Made by a program: the position numbers and the translations under genes. A DNA stretch of 64,000 nucleotides from Paenibacillus alba (lineage in GTDB: Bacteria > Bacillota > Bacilli > Paenibacillales > NBRC-103111): the NCBI RefSeq assembly GCF_013204855.1, contig NZ_JABMKZ010000010.1, positions 124,001-188,000 of the forward strand, read 5' to 3'. This document shows, in pieces, positions 20,401 to 27,200 of the stretch (the stretch's first letter is position 1; every line of letters starts with the position of its first letter). The notes under the pieces were generated by a model that saw nothing but the letters and a program-made list of their open reading frames with translations, had not been told where the DNA came from and did no database searches.

Positions 20401-20615
20401 GCTCTTACATGCTTCAAGATGGCTTGCCATGCCTTTTTAGGGAAATAACGTCCGTGGAGATGAACCAAATTCGCTGCGCCTTGGGCCAGCGCTTCTTCTA
20501 ATTCATCCGCTGCTGCGATGCGGCCAAACTGTGCTAACGCCTCTAGATGACTGTTGCTCGGGCGAATCCCTTCATAAGGAAACGACGGATCATAAAATAT
20601 GATCGAATTATTCAT
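17487..20615 (-). CDS. Clan GH-A beta-glycosidase, GH42-like architecture
   Basis: 1,042 residues, no signal peptide, so intracellular. A long N-terminal beta region (about 1-350) precedes a TIM barrel (about 355-720) with the proton donor Glu in DLINEPSM and the nucleophile Glu in SLIQETGIMY. A Rossmann-like segment follows (HPKLIIVPSAHNFSDAALEKL), like the trimerisation domain of GH42, then a beta C-terminus. Likely a beta-galactosidase or a related exo-beta-glycosidase, but not a standard GH42. The start at 20615 is preferred because GGAGG is 6 bases upstream; the ATG at 20621 abuts it. It is divergent from a LacI-type regulator with an operator-like palindrome between them, and has no transporter of its own nearby. 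Confidence 0.78.
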   Translation of the reverse strand: MNNSIIFYDPSFPYEGIRPSNSHLEALAQFGRIAAADELEEALAQGAANLVHLHGRYFPKKAWQAILKHVRAGKGLIHVGSAPFRNPVYAGASDWELEAEQTAYHQQLQIHEVLPVDPSPIARYAAHSELALLAGKEALLTVQPTVGLVLHVTRADDHPGQVGSSGPMDAHLIPLLKGISREEREIAAPIVLLENTKGDFAGGRWIFANLVTDDTFWTQGGTTLLKELSAFTARGVTEIWFKPNYACYDPGDRAALTVQLQTLANRFGDNSENTGWTFTVEVKKDGHSVPVWTTEFQMKASRELTYHKVNVPVDIEAGYYTAVCTAVANTGETRIFNQGYWGYDAQLLREGTPLSCDRDYFKKDGRPLPIVGMTYMTSDVARKFLFMPNVSVWDRDIAQMVKAGINLLRTGIWSAWRQVMFVDGHPYEEVLRSIDAFILTCKRHNIEVTFNFFAFTPELWEGVNPYLDPRSVEAQKRFISSIVSRHQNTTNVHWDLINEPSMFNPNKPFAGPQSAHDRFEQDAFVNWLETRHRDIRKLQERWNMTTEELPDFASVRLPDVADMNMNTTETLEKKGSPWLDYTLFTMDMHNRWAHELIATIRSINPAHLATVGQDEGLGAQRPSPFFYADAVDYTTVHTWWLMDQLVWDGIFSKAPDKPSLIQETGIMYVETADGRAKRSEHELRNILERKYAYSFATGGAGAVQWIWNINFYMNNINESHIGALRADGTEKPEADVSYDFGSFMGSIRDLFVDRKLEEVVAVFPYSNDFSTRKLAGDATSKLTRTLAYSMNVPFRGLGEYHLDALAQAHPKLIIVPSAHNFSDAALEKLAAHVRSNGGTLLFTGPLGLNEYWTPVARLTEVVGDTVLSNVLREEAMVLNGKVHPVSFGGDRIAQLNKEVALSSGTGNSGTWNSQHGVVETYELGKGKLIWCPLPVELNERSESVEALYHFALAEAGVQAELTWVKGGQLPGVYGRKLSFAEGSLFIFVSEFSVDTEIEVKDPVTGRSYVFELEAERTVMFAADTEGKLLAVYRQDQVHIEVK

Positions 20616-20649
20616 ATTCATCCTCCAACACGGAATTATTTTGTTATTT

Positions 20650-20664
20650 TTGTTAGGCTAACAA
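20650..20664. promoter_or_regulatory. LacI-type operator palindrome
   Basis: Perfect inverted repeat TTGTTAG-G-CTAACAA 35 bases before the glycosidase start. LacI-family proteins bind such sites, so repression of the glycosidase by the adjacent regulator is likely. TTGTTA half-sites recur just upstream of the regulator gene. Confidence 0.65.
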
Positions 20665-20739
20665 TATTTGTTGTGATCATAATGTAATCAATTTCTCTCT
20701 CTAGGTCAACTCATTTTCAATAAAAAACTCCAACCATCA

Positions 20740-20789
20740 TTGACAACATTCACTTTATATATAAAAATGTAATTTGTTAGTTTTGTTAT
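20740..20789 (+). promoter_or_regulatory. Possible lacI promoter with operator half-sites
   Basis: TTGACA (20740-20745) is a good -35 box. The -10 is ambiguous (TATAAA at 20760 is too close; AAAAAT at 20763 has 17-base spacing). TTGTTAG (20774-20780) and TTTTGTTATG just after it repeat the half-site of the divergent operator, hinting at autoregulation. Confidence 0.4.
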
Positions 20790-20822
20790 GTTTTTCCCAT
20801 TCCTGATAAGAGGGTGTCTCGT

Positions 20823-21893
20823 TTGAGCAAACATGTATCTATGCAGCAAATTGCCGACCGGCTCGGCTTGTCCAAATATACCGTATCCCAAGCGTTATCC
20901 GGCAAATCGGGCGTAAGCATCGAGAATCGGTTGCGTATTCAAGAGACTGCAAGGGCTATGGGCTACCTTATTCAGGGGAAGACTCATAGGATAAGCAAAG
21001 AAAGCTCCCTGACAGATTCAGCAGAAAAGGATCAAGCTGCTATTTCCAAAGAAGTCAGCCCTTACATATTGGTCTGGATTCAAGCTATGTATCAGCAGGA
21101 CAACCCCTTCTGGGGCAAAGTTCTCGCAGGCATTGCAACAGCCAGCAGCGAACTCGGGTATGAGCATCTGATCGTACCTGTCCTTAAGGGACACACGGAT
21201 TCTTTGCAAATCCCTTCCTACTTGGATCCCGCCTACTGCGCGGGCCACTTGCTTGCTGGTACGTTTCCATCCCTATCCGTCATTTCGCTGAAACAGACCG
21301 GTATTCCGCTAGTTTTAATTGATCATTTTGAACCTCTGGTCGATGTTGATTGTGTCCTGAACAATAATTTAGAAGCTGGTAAAATGGCTTGTCAGCGGCT
21401 GCTTGCGGCGGGCTTGAAGCGACTTGTATTCGTTGGCGACGACTCTTTCGCTGTCAGCTTTAAGGAGCGTTGGTGGGGATGCCGTCTAGCCATCGAAAAC
21501 ATTGCCGGTCCTGAGGAAACTTATTCCTTAAAGAGATGGCAGGTGCCTTATGGCCAGCCGCAGTTAATCTCCTATCTAGAACGGAAAGTAGCTGCGTTGA
21601 CCCCGGACAGCATGCCTGAAGGAATCATTTGTGCCAACGATCAACTAGCACTCGATCTGATCCCTATCCTAGGAAGCAAAGGAATCGACATACCGAGTCA
21701 AATCAAAATTATCGCTTTCGACAACATTGAAGCCGCTGCCTACGCACAACCGCCGCTAAGCACATTTGAACTAGCCAAAGAATCCTTAGGCATTCGCGCC
21801 GTTGAAACCCTGCTTTATCGCAGGAATCACCCTGGGAGGCAATCGGAGAAAATCATTTTGTCATCACGCTTCATTGCCCGAGATTCAGGTTAA
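20823..21893 (+). CDS. LacI-family transcriptional regulator
   Basis: About 356 residues. An N-terminal HTH (SMQQIADRLGLSKYTVSQALSGKSGVS) and hinge are followed by a sugar-binding core (ILVWIQAMYQQDNPFWGKVL, GLKRLVFVGD, PEGIICANDQLALDLIPIL). I prefer TTG at 20823, which has AAGAGGG 8 bases upstream; a GTG at 20814 would put the start inside that ribosome site. It controls, very probably as a repressor, the divergent glycosidase and perhaps itself through the TTGTTAG sites. Confidence 0.87.
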   Translation: MSKHVSMQQIADRLGLSKYTVSQALSGKSGVSIENRLRIQETARAMGYLIQGKTHRISKESSLTDSAEKDQAAISKEVSPYILVWIQAMYQQDNPFWGKVLAGIATASSELGYEHLIVPVLKGHTDSLQIPSYLDPAYCAGHLLAGTFPSLSVISLKQTGIPLVLIDHFEPLVDVDCVLNNNLEAGKMACQRLLAAGLKRLVFVGDDSFAVSFKERWWGCRLAIENIAGPEETYSLKRWQVPYGQPQLISYLERKVAALTPDSMPEGIICANDQLALDLIPILGSKGIDIPSQIKIIAFDNIEAAAYAQPPLSTFELAKESLGIRAVETLLYRRNHPGRQSEKIILSSRFIARDSG

Positions 21894-21914
21894 ATAGCCT
21901 CATCAAACGCAAAT

Positions 21915-21956
21915 AAGGCGTATAGATCAGCTCTTCAAAGAGCCTCTATACGCCTT
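21915..21956. terminator. Hairpin between convergent genes
   Basis: Twelve-base arms AAGGCGTATAGA and TCTATACGCCTT with an inner CTCTT/AAGAG stem. No clear T-run follows on either strand. Confidence 0.55.
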
Positions 21957-21972
21957 GCGAATGTGCAATCGG

Positions 21973-22239
21973 CTATAACCGAGAAAGAACAATGGAAACA
22001 AGTATACCCACTATAGCAATCCAAAATAAATAAGAGCGCAGTACCCGTGACAGGCTTTTGTCCTGCCGATCAATAACCGCTTTCTTTCGCGAGCTGCTGT
22101 CCTTCGTTTCCGAGTCAAGCTCATCATTCACTTGTGAGCGCCAATTGATGAATTGAAAGCCAATTCCGCTAACGACCACTGAAATCATCAGAAGAATTAG
22201 CGACCCCATAAATAATTTGTCCGATATGGACTGCATCAT
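21973..22239 (-). CDS. Small two-helix membrane protein
   Basis: 88 residues with hydrophobic segments at about 10-31 and 67-87 joined by a charged loop (DELDSETKDSSSRKKAVIDRQDKS). ATG at 22239 with AGAAAGG upstream. No family recognised. It lies downstream of the peroxiredoxin operon on the same strand, but a terminator separates them. Confidence 0.6.
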   Translation of the reverse strand: MMQSISDKLFMGSLILLMISVVVSGIGFQFINWRSQVNDELDSETKDSSSRKKAVIDRQDKSLSRVLRSYLFWIAIVGILVSIVLSRL

Positions 22240-22320
22240 GTATCTAACCTTTCTGTCTTCACCTATACTCCTAACCAGTTCTCCTATTATACTTCAAATC
22301 CGGCTTCGAATACATATGGA

Positions 22321-22360
22321 AAAAGCTGCCCCTAAGATCGGTTAGATCTTTGGCGGCAGC
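22321..22360 (-). terminator. Terminator of the peroxide operon
   Basis: Minus-strand GCTGCC...GGCAGC stem with inner AAGATC/GATCTT pairing, followed by TTTTT. Confidence 0.8.
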
Positions 22361-22378
22361 CCCTTCGTTCATAACCTA

Positions 22379-22945
22379 TTACAATGTTTTATCTCCCGGT
22401 TTCCAGTTCACTGGACAAAGTCCGCCAGCTTGCAGCGCTTGAAGCACTCGCAACGTTTCATCCACGGAACGTCCGACATTCATATCCGTTATGACTTGGT
22501 AGCGAAGTACGCCTTCTGGATCGATAATGAACAGTCCACGGTGTGCAGCACCCGTTTCTTCGTCCAGAACACCATAACTGCGTGCTGTCTCTTTGGAAAA
22601 GTCACTGACCAATGGGAAATTCACAGGTCCGATCCCATTTTGCTCCCGCGGAGTTTGTGTCCAAGCTCTGTGCGTATGAATACTGTCAACGGAAGCACCT
22701 ACAATTTCGCAATCCAGTTCAGCAAACTGCGTGTAATTGTCACTGAAAGCTGTAATTTCAGTTGGGCAAACGAATGTGAAGTCAAATGGCCAGAAGAAGA
22801 AAATAAGCCATTTGCCGCGGTAATCCTCCAGCGTGATTTTCTCATCCAAAGTCTCCATGTTTTTGGTCGACAAGAGTGAAAAGGAAGGAGCCGGCAGCCC
22901 TAATTTCGCAAATGGTTGTGTCGGTTGTAAAGTTAATTGTGTCAT
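22379..22945 (-). CDS. Peroxiredoxin (AhpC/TSA family, 2-Cys)
   Basis: 188 residues, cytoplasmic. Peroxidatic Cys60 is in the family motif FTFVCPTE, and a resolving Cys177 is in GGLCPVNWKPG. It reduces hydrogen peroxide and organic peroxides. It is the third gene of an operon with a glutaredoxin-like protein and a flavoprotein reductase, which together would supply its electrons. AGGAG precedes the ATG. Confidence 0.92.
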   Translation of the reverse strand: MTQLTLQPTQPFAKLGLPAPSFSLLSTKNMETLDEKITLEDYRGKWLIFFFWPFDFTFVCPTEITAFSDNYTQFAELDCEIVGASVDSIHTHRAWTQTPREQNGIGPVNFPLVSDFSKETARSYGVLDEETGAAHRGLFIIDPEGVLRYQVITDMNVGRSVDETLRVLQALQAGGLCPVNWKPGDKTL

Positions 22946-22998
22946 CGTATGATCTCCTCTTTCTATCTATTTATTGGGTTAGCTGAGATGAACTTGCG

Positions 22999-23238
22999 TT
23001 AGCTTGCGATTTCGGCCAGTGCTTTTTTAAGCTTAGTCACGTTTAGGCCTAGGATTTTATGCTCGCCAATGACGGTTACAGGCAAGGACATCAAGCCTAA
23101 GTCATGCAGCTCTTGTCCAAATTGATCGTTCAGATCGATATTTCTTTCTTCAAAAGCAACCTGCTGATCGTTCAAATACTTTTTCAACTGTTGGCAATAA
23201 GGGCAATTCGTACTGGAATAAACAATGACATTAGACAT
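22999..23238 (-). CDS. Glutaredoxin-like protein
   Basis: 79 residues with redox motif CPYC (Cys12, Cys15), the cis-proline motif MSLPVTVIG and a C-terminal helix. It is of the small glutaredoxin/NrdH size. Between the reductase (27 bases upstream) and the peroxiredoxin (53 bases downstream), it is the likely electron carrier between them. Start ATG 23238 behind AAGGAG. Confidence 0.9.
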   Translation of the reverse strand: MSNVIVYSSTNCPYCQQLKKYLNDQQVAFEERNIDLNDQFGQELHDLGLMSLPVTVIGEHKILGLNVTKLKKALAEIAS

Positions 23239-23265
23239 CGATATACATCTCCTTAGGGTGTGAGT

Positions 23266-24189
23266 TTATTTGTATTGCGGGATTAATTGCGCCCGTTTGT
23301 TAATAAATTTATCGACGGCCATCGCCGCGATCGCTCCGTCAGCAGCCGCCACAACAGCTTGTTTCACCGGTGTGCGTCTGACTTCGCCTGCTCCGAATAC
23401 TCCGGCAACGGAGGATTGCATGGAGCTGTCCAGAATCATAAAACCATCCTCGTCCAGAGGCACTTGATCCTGCAAGAAATCGGTGCCTGGCTTGCTGCCG
23501 GAGAGGAAGACGAACACGCCATCGACTTTCAGCACCTCCTCCGATCCAGCGCTCGTGCGGATTCGAAGTCCCTCCACTTGCTTCTCGCCTAACACTTCCA
23601 GCGGCTTTGCTTTATATAAAATGGATGTCCCCTTCAGTTCTGGAACATGATGTACGCCTTGCAGCTCTGGACGCGGTACAACGAAATAGATTTTATCTGT
23701 AAATTTGCTCAGCGCCTGCGCTTCTTCCAAAGCTTCCTCCGAATCACCGATGACCGCCACCGTTTTGCCTTCAAAAAAGGCTCCATCACAAGTGGCGCAT
23801 GTGCTTACCCCGCGCCCTAACAGGTTTTCTTCACCTGGCAGCATGCGATTGCGTCCTTTAGAACCTGTTGCAATAATAATGGACTTGCCTTCATAAATGC
23901 CATCCGCGGTAAAGACAACTTTGGTTTCGTCCTCTACATCCACAGCCGTAATCGTCGTCTGAATGAACTCCGCGCCAAAGCCTTTGGCTTGATCACGCAT
24001 CGTATCGAGCAGATCTTTGCCCGATAGATCGCCTATGACGCCGGGATAATTGGCAATTTTGTGAGTGATCGCTAATGCTCCCGTGTTCGGTGCTTTGTCG
24101 ATAACTAACGTTTTCAAGTTACCTCTTGCTGTATAAATGGCCGATGAGGCTCCCGCCGGTCCGGCTCCTATAATGATGACATCATACAT
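23266..24189 (-). CDS. Thioredoxin-reductase-like flavoprotein (glutaredoxin reductase)
   Basis: 307 residues. FAD-binding GAGPAGASS at the N-terminus, redox CATC (Cys131, Cys134) and a C-terminal FAD motif (GVFGAGEVRR). The NAD(P)-binding region departs from thioredoxin reductase: IGDSEEALEEA in place of a GxGxxA motif, and FVVPRPEL where the NADPH-phosphate-binding HRRxxxR normally lies. This fits NADH use, as reported for the Clostridium pasteurianum flavoprotein that works with a glutaredoxin and AhpC. Its start is 69 bases downstream of the PerR-type promoter. Confidence 0.88.
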   Translation of the reverse strand: MYDVIIIGAGPAGASSAIYTARGNLKTLVIDKAPNTGALAITHKIANYPGVIGDLSGKDLLDTMRDQAKGFGAEFIQTTITAVDVEDETKVVFTADGIYEGKSIIIATGSKGRNRMLPGEENLLGRGVSTCATCDGAFFEGKTVAVIGDSEEALEEAQALSKFTDKIYFVVPRPELQGVHHVPELKGTSILYKAKPLEVLGEKQVEGLRIRTSAGSEEVLKVDGVFVFLSGSKPGTDFLQDQVPLDEDGFMILDSSMQSSVAGVFGAGEVRRTPVKQAVVAAADGAIAAMAVDKFINKRAQLIPQYK

Positions 24190-24245
24190 AGCGTTTCACT
24201 CCCTTCATCATGTTAATTGCTTGTCCATTGATAATCCATCTCACA

Positions 24246-24260
24246 TAATAATTATTATAA
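24246..24260 (-). promoter_or_regulatory. PerR box overlapping the operon promoter
   Basis: TAATAATTATTATAA matches the Bacillus Per-box consensus TTATAATNATTATAA at all but one defined position. It covers the -10 box, so a PerR-type repressor bound here would block transcription until peroxide is present. Confidence 0.75.
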
Positions 24261-24281
24261 TTAAATATAAATGAAAGTCAA
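24254..24281 (-). promoter_or_regulatory. Sigma-A promoter of the peroxide operon
   Basis: On the minus strand TTGACT (24281-24276) and TATAAT (24259-24254) with 16 bases between, 65 bases before the reductase start. Confidence 0.8.
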
Positions 24282-24288
24282 TCCTTTT

Positions 24289-24303
24289 TAAGAATAATTA
24301 TAA
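24289..24303 (-). promoter_or_regulatory. Second, weaker PerR-like box
   Basis: On the minus strand TTATAATTATTCTTA differs from the Per-box consensus at two positions. It sits just upstream of the -35 box, so the promoter may be flanked by two sites. Confidence 0.45.
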
Positions 24304-24377
24304 ATAAGAAAAATTAACGGAGGAGAACGATAGTTAAACAAACAGGCGCCACTGGTACTATATCTCACTCCGCAAAA

Positions 24378-24406
24378 AAGAACCCTCCAAATTTGGAGAG
24401 TTCTTT
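24378..24406 (-). terminator. Terminator after the broken gene
   Basis: Minus-strand AAAGAACTCTCCAAA / TTTGGAGGGTTCTTT hairpin continuing into TTTTTT. Confidence 0.75.
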
Positions 24407-24520
24407 ACACTTTTATCCATACGTTTGCGGGTGGTGACAGCTATGCTGGTATTACCCCTACTAGCAGAGTCGCAATCCAACTTACGATTCTCCTTTGGCT
24501 TCGATTCCGTGTTATTTGGA

Positions 24521-24898
24521 CTATAGCTCGTCGATCGCTTGAACAACTAGCACCAACGCCTTAAGTCTTCTTTCTAAGAGCGTTCTTTGTGGACTACCAG
24601 GCTTCGACTTAATGTAACTGTTCTCAACTGAGGGGGGTTAAACCCAAAGAACATTGTGAGCTTCTACTAAATCTTCATGTTTGTATAGATGAGGTTTTTG
24701 ATTCCATAAATTCTCTAAAATAGCTAAGCCAATGTAAACAGCATTAAGTCGTTTCTTTACTAAGGTAGTATTTGCGCCACTTTGAGTCATCTGGGATAAG
24801 GCGTTCTCGAGTTTTTTGATTGTAGATTGCAAAGATTTTAATGATTCGAACTTACGTTTCAGGTAACAGCCCTTGTTGCAACGTCCCTTGCTTTCCAA
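24521..24898 (-). pseudogene. Small helical protein gene interrupted by an in-frame stop
   Basis: From a TTG at 24898 the frame reads 86 residues (including QMTQSGANTTLVKKRLNAVY and GLAILENLWNQKPHLY), then TAA at 24638-24640. It continues in the same frame for 39 further residues (PPSVENSYIKSKPGSP, then TLLERRLKAL, ending QAIDEL) to TAG at 24521. Both halves look like one Paenibacillus-type small protein of about 110-130 residues whose function I do not know. The bases around the stop have short homopolymer runs (TTT, TTT, CCCCCC), so compensating small indels may have made it. The true start is uncertain. Confidence 0.6.
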
Positions 24899-25033
24899 GT
24901 CCCTTACATCCTAGCTATTCTTTCTGGACTTAGGTGCTTCCTCTAAGCCTGTGAGACCAATGCCGCCATTGTTCGGCATAGCGTATTTCATAGGAAAATT
25001 TCTTACTTTACGCCGCTCACCCCATCGTTTGAT
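24899..25033. other. No convincing gene; spacer next to 230-bp repeat
   Basis: A minus-strand frame starting inside the repeat runs through here (to 24911), but its codon pattern looks random and the sister copy of the repeat does not preserve it. The 110 bases on the other side (25264-25373) also show no gene. Confidence 0.4.
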
Positions 25034-25263
25034 GGTGCATATGTTTCCACATGCTCTAACTTTAGACCTGTACATTCGGAAGTTCGTCAGTTCAGTCTGT
25101 TTGAACGTCTGTTTGAACATTCTCACCATATCCAGTTTTTCAGCCGCGCGGCATATCCATTGGCATACCTTTTCTATTCGAATGGCTCCAGCCTTCGTTC
25201 TGCCGAATCTACCTGATCTCCACACCTCATGTTCTGTTAAACATAACGCGCACAGGAGTATTG
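25034..25263 (-). repeat. 230-bp interspersed repeat, copy 1
   Basis: Matches 30807-31036 over 230 bases with three mismatches and no gaps. Minus strand begins CAATACTCCTGTGCGCG and ends with GCATGTG-GAAA-CATATGC, a 7-bp stem (one G-U pair) capped by a GNRA tetraloop. Also inside are GCCGCGCGGC and a tandem GTCTGTTTGAAC duplication (plus strand). Structured RNA, perhaps a piece of a group II intron, is more likely than a protein gene. The flanks differ between copies. Confidence 0.8.
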
Positions 25264-25373
25264 ACAGGCACTTAACTCGAAGAGGAGCCCACCTGAGTAA
25301 GTATCCCCGTCCCTATCCAATTCCCCAGTTAAAAGATAAGTTTCGACGTAAACTTTTGAATCTTATAAACAAC

Positions 25374-26039
25374 TTATTGGTTGTCAAATAAGACCTCAGA
25401 GGTTAGTTGGATGTGTGCTCTAAAGAGCTGTGTAGCACGTTCACCATCGCGGCTAAGAACGGCATCTGTTAATGCCTTATGTTCAGCGAGTCCATCGCGA
25501 ACTTGCTGTTGCTGGGGTGAACAATGCCGATAAAATTCGCTCAAATCCCAAAGGTTGCTGCAGATATCTAAGAGAACTGGATTAGGGCATGCAGCAATAA
25601 GCTCGTAATGAAATTGACGATGAATCTCAGACCATTCTTCGCGGACGACAAGCTTTTCATTCACTTCCTTGTACTCAGTCGTTTGCGATAGCTTGTGATG
25701 CACGGCAATTACAATAGATTCCCATGTGAGATCACCATAGGCGATGGATAGGCGTAAAGCTTCGGATTCATTGATTAACCTCGCTTGTATGATGTTGTTC
25801 AGTTCTTCTTCCGACGCCGTCTTTACTGAAAATCCGTGGTTAGGATTTTGCTGTACCAGACCCTGAGTCGCCAATCGCGTCAACGCTTCGCGAACAACGG
25901 CAACTGAGACTTCGAAACCTTTAGCTAATTCCAAAACTTTTAATGGAGCGCCTGGTTCATATTGTCCAGTCAAAATATCGGATTGTAGTTTCTTCTTCAC
26001 ATTCTCGCTTAAGGTGGACGAACCATTTCTTTTGGCCAT
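25374..26039 (-). CDS. GntR-family (FadR/FCD) transcriptional regulator
   Basis: 221 residues. A winged HTH (LELAKGFEVSVAVVREALTR, then QGLVQQNPNHGFSV) is followed by a helical FCD ligand domain with His/Asp residues able to hold a metal (EIHRQFHYEL, EHKALTDAVL, FRAHIQLT). I start it at ATG 26039 (GGAAGG upstream) because the longer frame from 26120 adds residues unlike GntR proteins. It is divergent from a PEBP-family gene, and a set of repeated sites in the shared upstream region suggests it regulates itself and that gene. Confidence 0.85.
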   Translation of the reverse strand: MAKRNGSSTLSENVKKKLQSDILTGQYEPGAPLKVLELAKGFEVSVAVVREALTRLATQGLVQQNPNHGFSVKTASEEELNNIIQARLINESEALRLSIAYGDLTWESIVIAVHHKLSQTTEYKEVNEKLVVREEWSEIHRQFHYELIAACPNPVLLDICSNLWDLSEFYRHCSPQQQQVRDGLAEHKALTDAVLSRDGERATQLFRAHIQLTSEVLFDNQ

Positions 26040-26128
26040 GAAGCAGCACCTTCCTTCATGCACATTATAATTATACGTAATTGTATTTAGATAGTTTACA
26101 CCGATATCAATAAAAAACAAACATTAAA

Positions 26129-26191
26129 TTCGATAACAAATGATTAAATCGATTATCATTTACAGAATCGATTATTTAATGTATTATCGAA
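26129..26191. promoter_or_regulatory. Candidate GntR operator cluster
   Basis: TTCGATAA (26129-26136) and TTATCGAA (26184-26191) form an inverted pair around two direct copies of AATCGATTAT (26147-26156 and 26166-26175), 19 bases apart. All sit in the divergent gap between the GntR and PEBP-family genes. Confidence 0.5.
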
Positions 26192-26218
26192 AATGAAAAT
26201 AAAAGGAGGTAATTTATA

Positions 26219-26752
26219 ATGAACAACAATCCATTTTCCAAATTGCCAGAAGTAGCAGTCTTTCAGTTGGAGAGTAATGACATTGTGGAGGGACATCCTC
26301 TACCGGCCCAGCATTATTCGGAGATGTCAACACTAGAGGGAAGTAAAGATCTCTCGCCCCATTTGAAGTGGTCGGGTGCACCCGACGGGACAAAGAGTTT
26401 TGTCGTAACTGCATATGATCCGGACGCCCCAACTGGATCGGGGTTGTGGCACTGGGCAGTTATCAATATCCCTGCCAGCGTTACCGAGCTACCCACAGGC
26501 GCAGGCGATGAGTATTCCAGCGGTTTGCCTCAAGGCTCCCTGCAACTACCGAATGATTTGAGACTCGATCGCTTTATCGGCGCAGCGCCTCCAGCGGGAC
26601 ACGGTCCTCATCGATATTATTTTGTTGTTCATGCGCTGGACGTCGAAAATATCAGTGTCGCCCCTAATTCCACGCCAGCTCTCCTTGGATTCACCATGTT
26701 GAGTCATACGCTGGGCAGAGCAGTTCTCATGGCAACAGGGGAAATCAAGTAA
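26219..26752 (+). CDS. YbhB/YbcL-family PEBP (Raf kinase inhibitor-like) protein
   Basis: 177 residues, cytoplasmic. The PEBP core is clear: SKDLSPHLKWSGAPDGTKSF, the ligand-site DPDAPTGSGLWHWAVINIP, and GPHRYYFVVHALD. Family members bind small anionic ligands; the bacterial role is not settled. Start behind a full AAAGGAGGT site. The divergent GntR regulator probably controls it. Confidence 0.9.
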   Translation: MNNNPFSKLPEVAVFQLESNDIVEGHPLPAQHYSEMSTLEGSKDLSPHLKWSGAPDGTKSFVVTAYDPDAPTGSGLWHWAVINIPASVTELPTGAGDEYSSGLPQGSLQLPNDLRLDRFIGAAPPAGHGPHRYYFVVHALDVENISVAPNSTPALLGFTMLSHTLGRAVLMATGEIK

Positions 26753-26890
26753 CCCAAGATGTTGAAGCATAGGAGAGAATCATATGAGAAATTCCGAGTA
26801 TCTTATGCGTATTTGAGCTTTTTTTTGTACACAACAAGGTTTGAAAAGCACAGTACTCCATGCAATGCGGAGTCAAGTACGGAGGAAGTG

Positions 26891-27046
26891 GTGAAGCTGA
26901 ACGATCAGCCACATCATGTATGCCCCAATTGCCAGCAGCCAATTATAATTTTGAAGCATACCATCATTTGCAGCTGTGGGAGCAAGATTAAAAACAAAGT
27001 AAAATTTAAAATATATCCAGAAAAACTGAAAAGTCCTCATAATTGA
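26891..27046 (+). CDS. Small zinc-ribbon-like protein
   Basis: 51 residues from a GTG at 26891 with GGAGG 5 bases upstream; the frame could extend to 26759 but that part lacks a ribosome site. CPNC and CSCG pairs (VCPNCQQPI, IICSCG) form a ribbon-type metal site. The stop codon lies inside the following terminator hairpin. Function unknown. Confidence 0.5.
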   Translation: MKLNDQPHHVCPNCQQPIIILKHTIICSCGSKIKNKVKFKIYPEKLKSPHN

Positions 27047-27057
27047 GGACTTTTCAG
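27026..27057. terminator. Terminator hairpin
   Basis: Perfect 14-base arms CTGAAAAGTCCTCA and TGAGGACTTTTCAG around a TAAT loop; A-rich before and TTTT within the 3' arm. Confidence 0.75.
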
Positions 27058-27200
27058 TAAATTAGCGTTGAGCATCTCTGCCAGCGAAGTATTTAAAACA
27101 TTACCTTGTCGGCTTAATCAGGTGAAACATTTAATCATCAATGGAATACAGGCTCTTTATTTCATCAATACGTTTTATCTTATAGAAATGAGGCATTCCA

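Noticed and set aside
22379..24189. Alternative call of the reductase as standard thioredoxin reductase
   Set aside because: NAD(P)-site residues differ at key positions and the operon partners are glutaredoxin and peroxiredoxin, not thioredoxin.
24358..24546. 62-residue minus-strand frame overlapping the broken gene
   Set aside because: It lies in another frame of the pseudogene's 3' part and runs through a terminator hairpin; no motif or ribosome site.
24911..25225. 104-residue minus-strand frame across repeat copy 1
   Set aside because: The repeat copy 2 frame diverges immediately after the repeat, and base-pairing features explain the conservation better than coding.
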